From: Clostridiaceae bacterium
Lineage (GTDB): Bacteria; Bacillota; Clostridia; Acetivibrionales; DUMB01
Direction of reading: 5' to 3'
Assembly (NCBI GenBank): GCA_012840085.1
Contig: DUMB01000095.1
Location: 1 to 57,664 of the forward strand
DNA: 57,664 bases
The notes under the pieces are model-generated. The model ran no database searches, was not told where the DNA came from, and was given only the letters and a program-made list of their open reading frames with translations. Both the position numbers and the translations under genes were made by a program. Positions 17,662-30,718 of this stretch are shown in pieces; position 1 is the stretch's first letter, and every line of letters starts with the position of its first letter.

Positions 17662-18345
17662 TTATACTATTCTGTTCTCTTTTAGAGACTTTATTATCGT
17701 TTCTTCCTGTTTCTTTATATGTTTCTGTGCAACTTCCTGTGCTTTTGACGGATCTTTTGCTATAAGTGCATCAATAATCTCATTATGTTCATTTATAATA
17801 TCCCTGGTATTACTGTAATCCTTCAGATAAATCACGCGAAATCTCTGTACTTGCTCCCTCAAATTGCTTGTTATCTGTATCAGCCGTTCATTTCTGGATG
17901 AACGGTATATCACATCATGAAACTCAACATCTTTTTTAATTGAGCCCTGTAAATTATCCTTTTCAATATAATTAATAAACTGTGTATGAATATTCTTTAG
18001 CTCTTTAATTTCATCCTGAGTAATCCTATTTGCCGCAAGAGAAGTAGCCAGCCCGTCAAGACATGCTCTTACTTCCAGAACATCCATTATATCTTTAACC
18101 GAAAGGTCCGCAACATGAGCCCCCTTTCTCGGCACCATATTAACCAGACCTTCAAGTTCAAGCTTCCTTATTGCTTCTCTGACGGGTGTCCTGCTAACAC
18201 CCATTTTTTCTGCAAGATGAACCTCCATCAGTCTTTCTCCGGGCTTTAATTCTCCTAGAATGATTGCCTGCCTTAAAGTATTGAAAATTACCTCCCTCAG
18301 CGGCATATAATCATTAAAATTAATTTTAGATAACTTCCCAGCCAT
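17662..18345 (-). CDS. GntR-family regulator, FadR subfamily (FCD domain)
   Basis: A 227-residue repressor-type protein: N-terminal winged helix (about residues 12-78, with LAEKMGVSRTPVREAIRKLE as recognition region) and a C-terminal helical FCD ligand-binding domain (about 85-220, with DVEFHDVIY and an HNEIIDAL segment that supply typical metal-site residues). The ligand cannot be predicted; FadR-group members respond to small organic acids. It follows ispE after 33 bp on the same strand, so it is probably co-transcribed. GAGGAGAG precedes ATG. Confidence 0.88.
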   Translation of the reverse strand: MAGKLSKINFNDYMPLREVIFNTLRQAIILGELKPGERLMEVHLAEKMGVSRTPVREAIRKLELEGLVNMVPRKGAHVADLSVKDIMDVLEVRACLDGLATSLAANRITQDEIKELKNIHTQFINYIEKDNLQGSIKKDVEFHDVIYRSSRNERLIQITSNLREQVQRFRVIYLKDYSNTRDIINEHNEIIDALIAKDPSKAQEVAQKHIKKQEETIIKSLKENRIV

Positions 18346-18378
18346 AATTAATCTCTCCTCACTGCAACTTTATCACGA

Positions 18379-19230
18379 CTATTCTGCATGGGTAAGAAAG
18401 CAGTCCCACCTGTCATCTTTCATTTCATCATAAGCGTTTTCAGCTTTTTTAGCATCTGTGAAAACGCCAAACACCGATGGCCCGCTGCCGCTCATTATAC
18501 TTCCTGCGGCACCCAGACTTACCAACCTGTTCTTAATCTCCTCAATAATTCTGTACTTTGATACTGTAACGGTCTCAAGAACATTTACCATATTTTTTGC
18601 CAACATATCAATATCGCGTTTTTCGATTGCATTAATAATTACACAGGTGTCAGGTCTGGACTTAATTGCATTCAAATCAAGATTGTTGTAAACCCATGCA
18701 GTAGACACATCTATTTTCGGCGTTACCAGCACAATACTCACTTCAGGCAGGGGAACAAGCTCTGTTAAAATCTCCCCGATACCCTCTGCCAGTACGGTTC
18801 CACCTTTTATGCAAAAGGGAACATCAGCACCTATACTTTTCCCAATATCCATTAATTCATACTGCGCCAATCCAAGTGAAAACAAAGTGTTTATACCCTT
18901 TAAAACTGCAGCTGCATCTGTACTGCCACCGGCAAGTCCGGCTGCAACAGGAATCCTTTTATCAATAGTTATCTTTATTCCGTCATCTATTCCATACTTT
19001 TCTGTCATTATTTGTGCTGCTCTATATGCAATATTCCCGCTTCCCACAGGTATTTTGGGGTTATTGCACGTTACTTCAAGTCCTCTTCCTGCCTTTTCTA
19101 CATAAACAACATCATGCAAAGCTATACTCTGCATGACCATGCAAACATCATGGTACCCATCCGGTCTTTTAGCCTTGACATCCAGTGAAAGATTTATTTT
19201 TGCTTTTGCTTTAATTTTTATAAAATCCAT
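18379..19230 (-). CDS. ispE: 4-diphosphocytidyl-2-C-methyl-D-erythritol kinase
   Basis: A 283-residue GHMP kinase. Motifs: AKINLSLDV at the N-terminus, the ATP loop PVAAGLAGGSTDAAA (about residues 90-104), GADVPFC (about 136) and GSGPSVFG (about 252). It phosphorylates the 2-OH of CDP-methylerythritol in the MEP route to isoprenoids. AGGTG lies before ATG 19230. Located between sipL (separated by a terminator) and the GntR gene; the nearby order yabG-sipL-ispE is conserved in Clostridia. Confidence 0.94.
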   Translation of the reverse strand: MDFIKIKAKAKINLSLDVKAKRPDGYHDVCMVMQSIALHDVVYVEKAGRGLEVTCNNPKIPVGSGNIAYRAAQIMTEKYGIDDGIKITIDKRIPVAAGLAGGSTDAAAVLKGINTLFSLGLAQYELMDIGKSIGADVPFCIKGGTVLAEGIGEILTELVPLPEVSIVLVTPKIDVSTAWVYNNLDLNAIKSRPDTCVIINAIEKRDIDMLAKNMVNVLETVTVSKYRIIEEIKNRLVSLGAAGSIMSGSGPSVFGVFTDAKKAENAYDEMKDDRWDCFLTHAE

Positions 19231-19361
19231 TTTTCACCTGCTATTAAATTTAATGCAAACAAATACAACTTTCTTAAGCCAGCTTAATTTAAAATTTAAT
19301 TTGTTATTATATTAACAATATATATTATTATATACAAAAAACATTATACTTTCAATAAAAA

Positions 19362-19387
19362 GTGCCTGAAGTAATAATTTCAGGCAC
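19362..19387 (-). terminator. Rho-independent terminator of sipL
   Basis: A 9-bp stem GTGCCTGAA with its complement (19362-19370, 19379-19387), followed on the minus strand by TTTTTATTG. It ends the sipL transcript ahead of ispE. Confidence 0.8.
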
Positions 19388-19455
19388 ATAAATTTTATAA
19401 AATTATTATTTTTTGTACATTATCGCAAATATAGCAAGGTGAGGCTTTACTTTCT

Positions 19456-21021
19456 TCAGGCGTTTCTTCTGGGAATAAGTATCTGTTGGCCGGGCTTTAT
19501 TGCATCGTCATCTAAATTATTTAATCTTTTAATATCATCAACGACAGAATAGTATCTTTTTCCTATTTTCCAGAGAGTGTCACCGGGCTGTGCGAAATAA
19601 ATCGTTATACTGGGCTGTGAATCAAATCTCTTGTCATCAACGGGGGATTCAACAACCTTTTCTATTACAGGAATTGAAATCTGCTTGGCAGCTCCGGTAT
19701 TTACATCCAATATAAGTCTCACTTCAACTTCTCTGGCTGATATCATGCTGTAATTGCAGTGTTCTACATCCAGCGAGATATCACAGCTCATATCAGGGGT
19801 TATTCCATCCAGATCAACCGTATGTCTGAAAGGTATTTCCTGCTCATAACTGAATACAGGATTCTCATCATTATCCGCCAGATACAGGACATTATTCTTT
19901 ACAACACCCTCTACAACAACCTTATTGTCCATTACCTTGTATTCTGAGATAACAGGTCTTGCAATCACATTAAAGACCTGGCTTATATCCGGGCTTTCAT
20001 CATCCAGTACCAGACTGTCTTTCAGTATTGCCTGGCTTCTGCTCTCACCTACAAGTTCCTCCACTTTGAAAGGCTGTTTCTCTATGTCAATTTTACTTCT
20101 GGGACTGTAGGCATCTTCGATAGATCCCACATCCCGTTTGCAGTAGCCATCTGCACAAATTTTCAGTTCTATTTCACCTTTAAGCAGTCTTAATTCACCA
20201 TCACTGTCTTCTTCAGGTTCAAAGGATGCATCTATAATATCGAAATCCAGTTCAACCCTTCCATCCTCATTAATGCCGGGCAAATCCACAAACTGGGTGA
20301 AAGGAATGCCATGTTCCATGGATTGTATGCTTCCTCTTTCGTCATCACCTATGTAAAGTGTGGAAACATTAATTTCGCCTTCCGCTACTATCTTGTTTTC
20401 AGTTATCTTGTATTGCCTGTTGCCAATTTTAACATCGGTTCTCAGTACCTCTCTTATTGCCGGCTTGCCTGAAGGAACCTCCATTTTTTCAGTGATTGAC
20501 GTTACACTGTCTCCTCTGCCCAAATAGCAGTTTACATTGAATTTCTTCCTCAAAATCTGAATATTGTTTACTCCTGTCAGATCATTCACTATTTGCTTTT
20601 CGATCTCATTCATAACCCTTCCGTTCAGCCTGATTACGGCTTTTGTGCTTATTTTTCTGCTATTCAGTATTTCATACTGTACGTGCTCCACATCACATTT
20701 TACCTTGCAGTTCATGTCCTGCCTTGTACCTGCAATATTAAGCTCCTCTGAAAAATTAACCGCAGTATTGATGCTCTTTATGGAAGCTTCATCCTCATCC
20801 GATACATAAATAATGTTATAGCGAACTACTCCTTCAACTATTACTTTATCCTGTACAGTTTCCAATCTATTAACATGAACGTCCCCATCAAGCAGTAAGA
20901 TTCGTGCAACATCAGGTTTTGTGTCCGGTACAATAATATCGCTTTCAATAACTGCTTGTGTACTGGCTTCTCCTACGATTTGATTGACCCTTATACTTTC
21001 CTTAACAAGCTCAAGAGACAT
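19456..21021 (-). CDS. sipL: SipL-like SPOCS/LysM spore protein
   Basis: A 521-residue protein with repeated SPOCS (DUF3794) domains (about residues 30-130, 180-290, 325-430), each with VIVEGVV/KVVVEGVV-type strands, and a C-terminal LysM domain (about 473-518, YFAQPGDTLWKIGKRYY...PGQQILIP). In Clostridioides difficile SipL (similar length and layout) binds SpoIVA through its LysM domain to attach the coat to the forespore. The neighbours veg and yabG upstream and ispE downstream match that locus. GGGGGAGG precedes ATG 21021. Expression is expected in the mother cell. Confidence 0.87.
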   Translation of the reverse strand: MSLELVKESIRVNQIVGEASTQAVIESDIIVPDTKPDVARILLLDGDVHVNRLETVQDKVIVEGVVRYNIIYVSDEDEASIKSINTAVNFSEELNIAGTRQDMNCKVKCDVEHVQYEILNSRKISTKAVIRLNGRVMNEIEKQIVNDLTGVNNIQILRKKFNVNCYLGRGDSVTSITEKMEVPSGKPAIREVLRTDVKIGNRQYKITENKIVAEGEINVSTLYIGDDERGSIQSMEHGIPFTQFVDLPGINEDGRVELDFDIIDASFEPEEDSDGELRLLKGEIELKICADGYCKRDVGSIEDAYSPRSKIDIEKQPFKVEELVGESRSQAILKDSLVLDDESPDISQVFNVIARPVISEYKVMDNKVVVEGVVKNNVLYLADNDENPVFSYEQEIPFRHTVDLDGITPDMSCDISLDVEHCNYSMISAREVEVRLILDVNTGAAKQISIPVIEKVVESPVDDKRFDSQPSITIYFAQPGDTLWKIGKRYYSVVDDIKRLNNLDDDAIKPGQQILIPRRNA

Positions 21022-21220
21022 ATACTTTCCTCCCCCTAATTTATCAAATAAAGTTCCCGTAGACTTTTACCTACGGCATTAGGCTCAAAGTCAAGAAGTT
21101 TATCCATATAGTAATATATATTGACAAGGATATAAAATTATTACTGATTAGATAAAAGTATGTTTATTCTTTCCGCGTTAAATATAAGGATAAAAACATT
21201 TTAGAAAAAAATAAAACAAA

Positions 21221-21246
21221 AAGACCGGATTTTTACTTCCGGCCTT
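21221..21246 (-). terminator. Rho-independent terminator of veg
   Basis: Stem AAGACCGGA (21221-21229) with TCCGGCCTT (21238-21246, one G-U pair), flanked by A/T-runs. It lies just downstream of the veg stop codon on the minus strand. Confidence 0.8.
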
Positions 21247-21289
21247 TTTTGTCGTTTTGATTTCTATTCCATATTTGACCCGTCTAGCA

Positions 21290-21556
21290 TCAGCCAACTT
21301 CAATTCTTTTATTATCCCTACAAACTACAATTTCTACCGCTTTAGTTAATATATCTGTATAGCTATATGAAACTCTCCTTGTAGTATCGTATTCATTTTC
21401 AAATTTTACGATAAAGATGCTGGGATACGTATTTTCAAGTATGCCTTCTCTAATAAACGACTTTTTTCTTCCTTTATTGGCTTTTAGCTGAACCTTCTCA
21501 CCCACAAAATTTTCAATATCCTTCTTTATCTGGAACAGGTCGCCCTTTTCGATCAT
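21290..21556 (-). CDS. veg: Veg protein
   Basis: An 88-residue protein matching the Veg family in length and sequence pattern (KKDIENFVGEKVQLKANKGRK near the N-terminus, RRVSYSYTDILTKAVEI near the C-terminus). Veg is a small, abundant Firmicute protein reported to influence biofilm formation and spore outgrowth in Bacillus subtilis; its biochemical activity is unclear. GAGGTG lies before ATG 21556. It is between yabG (145 bp upstream) and sipL, as in other spore formers. Confidence 0.92.
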   Translation of the reverse strand: MIEKGDLFQIKKDIENFVGEKVQLKANKGRKKSFIREGILENTYPSIFIVKFENEYDTTRRVSYSYTDILTKAVEIVVCRDNKRIEVG

Positions 21557-21701
21557 TTAATCACCTCATCTTCTGTTTGTCAATATTATATCATAGGGCG
21601 CTCCAAATGTCAAAGGATTATATATTATAACAGCAACAAAATAATTATGTCAAGTATTTTTTAAAAAAAGGCAAAATTATCATCAAAAATGTTAATAAAT
21701 A

Positions 21702-22577
21702 TCAACTTTTATAACCATCTTCAGGGAATCCATCCCTGTATTTCCCTCTCGTTTGAAGTCCTCCTATTCCTTCAGGTCCAGTTATTGTCCCGGCAGCAAC
21801 TTCCTGAGGAGAGATTATTTGGTCGACGCTTGTAAGTGAAATCTTCTTGCATACAAGTACCGGATCAAGAGCATGTATAAGCACTCTCTTTGGTGAACTT
21901 GCAAAATTTGCTCCTGCTCTTATTATTTCACTGTACATGGATTGACATGCTCCTGCAAAAATTATCAGACTATCCATGTCATTTTCAAATTTTCTTGCTT
22001 CCTTTACCGCTTCAATAAAGTATCTGGAATTTCTATAATTCGTGACATTCAGATAACTTTTATCTCCCTTTATTACGCCATCATGTCCTGTAAGTACAAG
22101 TATATCCGGTTTGTATTCCTCCAGGAGCTTATATACAACAGCAGGCTGCTGTTTCTCAGGTACATACTTGCCAACAGCATCCATACCCAACTTTTTATAT
22201 TCTGAAAGGCAAGTCTCGAGATATTCTTCGTCGCCATCTATGTGTAGTATTTTTCCCGGTCTTGAAAAGACAGGGTAGTCATCTTTTGGAGTATCCCTAT
22301 AAAATGCTTTTTTTGAGAAGTTCCTATGCCTTAATGGATAATTGCTTCGAATCACTTTTTCGACTTGTCTGTTGAGTTTATTTCTATAATCAGATACCTT
22401 TTGCTCTGATTGTATTTCCAGATCTGATGCCGGAGCGTCGGCTTCTATTCGATAACTTATTCCTTTGAGTGTCACTATGTCTTCTTTTCCATTGTTTCTT
22501 ATGTCTGCTACTTTAAAAAATACGTCGCATCCATAAGACTTTCTTGCTACAATGTCACCGACCTTTACCCTACTCAT
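21702..22577 (-). CDS. yabG: Sporulation-specific protease YabG
   Basis: A 291-residue protein matching the YabG family (peptidase U57), usual length about 290. Visible features: KVGDIVARKSYGCDVFFKV at the N-terminus, ILHIDGDEEYLETCL, DILVLTGHDGVIK and the conserved IIFAGACQS segment holding a Cys. YabG processes spore coat and cortex-associated proteins in the mother cell or on spores. AAAGGTGG precedes ATG 22577. It heads the yabG-veg-sipL block and is followed upstream by a CotS-like gene. Confidence 0.93.
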   Translation of the reverse strand: MSRVKVGDIVARKSYGCDVFFKVADIRNNGKEDIVTLKGISYRIEADAPASDLEIQSEQKVSDYRNKLNRQVEKVIRSNYPLRHRNFSKKAFYRDTPKDDYPVFSRPGKILHIDGDEEYLETCLSEYKKLGMDAVGKYVPEKQQPAVVYKLLEEYKPDILVLTGHDGVIKGDKSYLNVTNYRNSRYFIEAVKEARKFENDMDSLIIFAGACQSMYSEIIRAGANFASSPKRVLIHALDPVLVCKKISLTSVDQIISPQEVAAGTITGPEGIGGLQTRGKYRDGFPEDGYKS

Positions 22578-22650
22578 ATAACCACCTTTACCCTATATTT
22601 ATATTACATAATATGAGTTATCAACTTATTATGTGAATAAAGGTGTAAAA

Positions 22651-23637
22651 TCAGAAAAGATATTCAAATTTTCTCAGAAACGGTTCCAAATAGTCAATTT
22701 CATCTATAACCTCCTGCAGTTTCAAAGTGTAGATTCTTTCCGCCCAACTCCGCCTGCTGTTGTAATACCTGTTTGCAAGCCTCCAAAACTTTTGTGGAAA
22801 TTTTAGCATAATCCGCAGTATTAAAAACTCGTCTTTACTTATATTTTCAACGGACATGTACTCATCAATCATAATCCCTGCCTCTTTCAGGTCCCAATTG
22901 CATTTTCTCATCTTACGCCTTAAGAGGTTGGCAATGTCATATAACTTAAGTTCAAAGCAACAATAGTTAAAATTCGTGACAAATGCCTTATTTTCATCGC
23001 AAATAATGTTATGGTAGGAAAAGTCATGGTGACAAAAAATTCCTTCCTTTCGAGCTTTATCCACCAGCGCATTATAGTTAGATTGGTGAAGTAGTTTTAT
23101 TGCGTCTTCACCCTCCCTTATAAAATGATCTACATGATTTATGTACAAATAATCGAATTCACTTTTTCTTTTGCCTGCAACCTTTTTTAATCTTCTCAGT
23201 TCCCCTAATCTCTTTTCAAAGTAGAACGGCAGTTTTCCAAGGTCATCCTGAATTATACAGCCGTATGGCGGTTTGTAGCCCCTGGAAGCTTTATGAAGTG
23301 AGGCAAGCAGCCTTGATGCTCTTACAATATCATCTCTGTTGTTAAAATCACATTCTCTTCCTTCAATGAAATCGGTCACAGTGTATATTTCATCACCGAT
23401 ATAAATATATGGCCTGCCATCTGCCGTACAAATAAATCTGTCAATATTTCTGAAATTATTATTATACAGATGCTCTTTTGCACCATGAACAAAGAGTATC
23501 CTGCCCGGTGATAACGTACATTTTTTCAGAGCTTTTTTGCCTTTTGAAGTATTTACTATATAAAAATCCTTATACGGAACTATGGCTTTAATCTGAAAAT
23601 CAAATTGGTCCGCAATTTCATAATTAATATCGTGCAT
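22651..23637 (-). CDS. CotS/YutH-like spore coat kinase-fold protein
   Basis: A 328-residue protein of the CotS family, with an aminoglycoside-phosphotransferase-like fold: N-lobe about residues 10-90, catalytic-loop-like CHHDFSYHN (about 213-221; His, Asp and Asn kept), then VTNFNYC where active homologues have DFD or DWD. The metal-binding Asp is therefore Asn, suggesting a pseudokinase. ATG 23637 has GGAGG 7 nt upstream and is preferred to the longer frame start at 23688. It follows a membrane glycosyltransferase by 55 bp and precedes yabG, supporting a spore-coat role. Confidence 0.8.
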   Translation of the reverse strand: MHDINYEIADQFDFQIKAIVPYKDFYIVNTSKGKKALKKCTLSPGRILFVHGAKEHLYNNNFRNIDRFICTADGRPYIYIGDEIYTVTDFIEGRECDFNNRDDIVRASRLLASLHKASRGYKPPYGCIIQDDLGKLPFYFEKRLGELRRLKKVAGKRKSEFDYLYINHVDHFIREGEDAIKLLHQSNYNALVDKARKEGIFCHHDFSYHNIICDENKAFVTNFNYCCFELKLYDIANLLRRKMRKCNWDLKEAGIMIDEYMSVENISKDEFLILRIMLKFPQKFWRLANRYYNSRRSWAERIYTLKLQEVIDEIDYLEPFLRKFEYLF

Positions 23638-23692
23638 ATATAACCTCCGGACAAGCACACAGCGGTGTTTTTCATTCTGCGATATCAATTAA

Positions 23693-24925
23693 TTATATGC
23701 CTCGGGAGATTATATAATGCTTTATAGTACTTATGCCTTTTAAAATCACATATGCACAAAACATTGACAGTACCTGCATCAAAGGATAAGCATATCTGTC
23801 AAAGGCCATATACAGACAATGTACCGCATTAAAATATAAAACTAATGATATAGGCAATATATACGTTGCAAAGTCTTTAAACAGAAGAGCAATGATTCCT
23901 ATAAAGCCAAGCAGCAGAAAGTAGTGATAAGCAATTGCAAATTCAGTGCTTATTCCTAAATAGGGTTTCCAGTAGAACGTTGATCCCCAGAAATGCTTTG
24001 TTTTACCCAGGGTGAACCACTTAAGATATCCCCAGAAGTCCTTTTTAAATTCATTGATTATACGTTCTTTAGCCACTTTTACTTCTGTCTTGTTCGTTTC
24101 AAAAGCATTATCTCCAAGCTTATAATAGACAATATTTTCGGGGGTTGGCTTATAGCCTACATAGGTTCCCTGGAGCATTGGATTGCCACTTGAGGCAGCC
24201 AGCAGAATAAATTCGTTGTACTCTCTATAATTTCTCACCCACCATGGGGTGATTATCAGAATGAAAGGAATGGCCATAGCAAGACCCGGCACAATTATAT
24301 CTTTTGCTTTTGTCCTGAAACGAATAAGCATGTAAAAGAATAACAGAACAGGATACAAAGCTACTGTTGGCCTGCAAAGAGTGGCTGCAACCCATATGAC
24401 ACCCAGGAACATAAATCCCGGAATAGACGGGTTTTGGGTATATTCCAGAGAATAATATAGAAGTATGTATAAAAGCATTGTAAAAAGTGTTTCTGTGAGA
24501 ATGTATCCCGGAGTTACTATATTGGGCGGATAAAAAGATGTTAGTAGTGCTGCAATAAGCCCTGTTTTTTGATTAAACAGTTTTTTTGATATGCGGAATA
24601 CAAAATATATTGTGATGCAACTAAATACCGCCTGAATGATGCGTACAGCCTGCATACCTATAAATCCGTAACCGAAGATTTTAAAAACTGCTGCAAGGAA
24701 AAATGGATACAAAGGCATAACAAACACTGTTGGTTCATTGTAATTATGAAAAGTAAATACTCCGCTTTTCAGAAGTGCAACAGCGCTCTTCACATAATTG
24801 AGGTCATCGCTTCCGAGATGCAAATTGTTGCCATATATAAAAATTAAAATAATCCTTATCATTAAAGATGCAAGTATAATTGCCCACAGCAGAAATTTTT
24901 CAGATTTCAGACTTATTTTTTTCAT
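23693..24925 (-). CDS. GT39/ArnT-like membrane glycosyltransferase
   Basis: A 410-residue polytopic protein with about ten membrane spans. A first extracytoplasmic loop has GSDDLNYV (acidic pair near residue 45, as in GT-C enzymes), followed by PLYPFFLAAVF and conserved RPTVALYP. Such enzymes use polyprenyl-phosphate sugars to glycosylate lipids or proteins on the outer face of the membrane. ATG 24925 is chosen because AGGAG lies 7 nt upstream; an upstream extension to 24964 lacks a site. It precedes the CotS-like gene by 55 bp, so a spore-surface glycosylation role is possible (inference). Confidence 0.82.
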   Translation of the reverse strand: MKKISLKSEKFLLWAIILASLMIRIILIFIYGNNLHLGSDDLNYVKSAVALLKSGVFTFHNYNEPTVFVMPLYPFFLAAVFKIFGYGFIGMQAVRIIQAVFSCITIYFVFRISKKLFNQKTGLIAALLTSFYPPNIVTPGYILTETLFTMLLYILLYYSLEYTQNPSIPGFMFLGVIWVAATLCRPTVALYPVLLFFYMLIRFRTKAKDIIVPGLAMAIPFILIITPWWVRNYREYNEFILLAASSGNPMLQGTYVGYKPTPENIVYYKLGDNAFETNKTEVKVAKERIINEFKKDFWGYLKWFTLGKTKHFWGSTFYWKPYLGISTEFAIAYHYFLLLGFIGIIALLFKDFATYILPISLVLYFNAVHCLYMAFDRYAYPLMQVLSMFCAYVILKGISTIKHYIISRGI

Positions 24926-24988
24926 ACGCTTTCTCCTGAAGTCAGCCAATGGTCCAGGCGGCAATCATTGAGACAGTTGTCCGCCAAG

Positions 24989-25190
24989 AGGGACGTTTCT
25001 CTCTTTTTCGCCTTTTACACAACCAGTCAATAGGGACGTTTCTCTACTTTTTGTCTTGTTACGCAACCAGTTAATAGGGACGTTTCTCTCTTTTTCGTCT
25101 TTTGCACAACCAGTTAATAGGGACGTTTCTCTACTTTTTGTCTTGTTACGCAACTAGTTAATAGGGACGTTTCTCTACTTTTCGCCTTTT
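24989..25190. repeat. 43/44-bp tandem array with 87-bp dimer structure
   Basis: The core AGGGACGTTTCTCT starts at 24989, 25032, 25076, 25119 and 25163. Units alternate in two types (CTCTTTTTCG... and CTACTTTTTG...), so units 1+2 and 3+4 form two 87-bp dimers, with a fifth partial unit diverging after about 25185. The 87-bp period keeps one frame open across the array (24965-25153, minus), but there is no ribosome-binding site. The AGGGACGTTTCTC core resembles GGGACAGT-type REP motifs elsewhere in the window. Confidence 0.88.
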
Positions 25191-25230
25191 CCATATTATA
25201 AATTATGCCCATAAAATCTTCTTTCTATCA

Positions 25231-25290
25231 GTTGGATATGAACATCCTTGTCTTTAACCATTGGATCCGGACGCCCTTGTCTTTAGTTAA
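25231..25290. repeat. 29-bp imperfect tandem duplication
   Basis: Two units beginning TTGGAT at 25232 and 25261 share the ending CCTTGTCTTTA. It lies between the 43-bp array and the PFOR terminator. Confidence 0.55.
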
Positions 25291-25427
25291 TGGCTGGTGA
25301 CTGCGGGCTATCACAGCAGACTTTTATCGCCAAATTGCGCACCGCTGCGTGCAAAAAAAAAGAGGGCAATCAGAAGACCACCCGCTGGAAAAACATGTTG
25401 ATATTTCATTCCACTTAGGCCTGCCCC

Positions 25428-25481
25428 AACTATTGACACATAGCCTAAATACTAACACAGAGCCAATATTGACACTGAGCC
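25428..25481. mobile_element. Three short repeats resembling an IS terminus
   Basis: Three 17-18 bp units (25428-25445, 25447-25464, 25465-25481) share the form AATATTGACACTGAGCC. Multiple short terminal repeats of this kind occur at ends of IS21-type elements, but no transposase or opposite end is seen within the window. This is either a relic end or another locus-specific minisatellite. Confidence 0.35.
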
Positions 25482-25488
25482 AAAAATA

Positions 25489-25519
25489 AGTGCCGGCAGG
25501 AATCCACCTTACCGGCACT
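25489..25519 (-). terminator. Rho-independent terminator of the PFOR gene
   Basis: Stem AGTGCCGG (25489-25496) with CCGGCACT (25512-25519) and an inner AGG/CCT pairing. On the minus strand TTATTTTTGG follows. It lies 93 bp beyond the PFOR stop codon. Confidence 0.75.
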
Positions 25520-25611
25520 GTTAAGACTATTGTTTATTGCAATTTTTTTACACTTTACTTATATATTTTGCTGGCATTCGCATCTGCAAACACTTATAGC
25601 AATAACTTATA

Positions 25612-29906
<4,295 letters not shown>

Positions 29907-30054
29907 GATTTACCTGGCATTAAGCTGATTTGCCTATATAGACGATTTACCTTTAGAGCATTGATTTGCCAATAAGGATTTGATTTACCTATAGCGAATT
30001 GATTTATCTACAGTAAATTTATTTATCTACATTGAATTGATTTGCATATAACGG
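29907..30054. repeat. 19-bp minisatellite, eight units
   Basis: GATTT-type unit starts fall at 29907, 29927, 29944, 29963, 29982, 30001, 30020 and 30039: five consecutive exact 19-bp steps (from 29944 to 30039). Representative unit GATTTACCTATAGCGAATT. It lies between the PFOR leader and bofA, with no coding signal. Confidence 0.82.
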
Positions 30055-30094
30055 ACAGATTCGATTATGAAAAAACAGATTCACTTATGAAAAA
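30055..30094. repeat. 20-bp direct tandem duplication
   Basis: Two adjacent units ACAGATTC..TTATGAAAAA (30055-30074 and 30075-30094) differ at two positions. It abuts the 19-bp minisatellite and precedes the bofA stop codon region. Confidence 0.8.
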
Positions 30095-30138
30095 AGATAT
30101 GCCTGCTGGATTAGCGGTTCCTTTGACAATAATAGTTA

Positions 30139-30414
30139 TCAGAGGGCCTTGAACATGAATTTCAGAGCAACAATAAGTCCCAGGCCCGGAACACCAAGGG
30201 TTCCTACTATCAATGCAGATACAAAATTAAGAGCAATAGTAAATCCTATTAATCTTCCTATAAGATTAATAACAAGAATCACTATGCCTCCAACAATCGC
30301 ATTATATATCAATTTTAAAATAAACTTCAACGGCGTCAACAGCAATCTCCCCAATGAATAAAGTAATATTATTCCTATAAAATATGCAAATATCGTTCCG
30401 TAAGGAATTACCAT
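30139..30414 (-). CDS. bofA: Pro-sigma-K processing inhibitor BofA family protein
   Basis: A 91-residue membrane protein with two to three hydrophobic segments and the BofA-family core: LIYNAIVGGIVILVINLIG, then LNFVSALIVGTLGVPGLG. In Bacillus subtilis BofA holds the SpoIVFB protease inactive in the outer forespore membrane until the sigma-K checkpoint is passed. ATG 30414 is chosen because GCGGAG is 7 nt upstream; the frame is open to 30450 without a site. It stands alone between the giant SLH gene and PFOR. Confidence 0.82.
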   Translation of the reverse strand: MVIPYGTIFAYFIGIILLYSLGRLLLTPLKFILKLIYNAIVGGIVILVINLIGRLIGFTIALNFVSALIVGTLGVPGLGLIVALKFMFKAL

Positions 30415-30718
30415 AAGTCTGCTCCGCTTGTAATCCGAATGCCAATGCATTTGCGCAAGGTTGATTTGTTTGATGCGCCTGCTTAGGTTGTACTTGCCTT
30501 TCCATCTTCTATATAATGTATATATGCGCGTCCAAAAAAATTATTACTATTTCAATAACTTTTTTAATCAACTTGTTGTCCGGCCTTTACAGATATAAAT
30601 TAATCCAGGATGTTTTAAAGCATATTGCATAAACTGCCATGACAGTAAGACAGTCAATGAAAACCTGACAGCCTTTGACTGCAATATGCCCATAATAGCC
30701 AAAATGATCATAAAAAAA

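Noticed and set aside
24965..25153. Open frame with 29-residue repeats (minus strand)
   Set aside because: It is open only because the 87-bp repeat is a multiple of three. There is no ribosome-binding site, and the sequence is explained by the tandem array.
24989..25190. CRISPR array
   Set aside because: Units are contiguous 43/44-bp repeats that vary along their whole length. There is no constant repeat with unique spacers and no cas gene.
25324..25518. 64-residue Trp/Cys-rich frame (minus)
   Set aside because: Overlaps the PFOR terminator and the triple repeat, lacks a ribosome-binding site; probably non-coding sequence of a decayed element.
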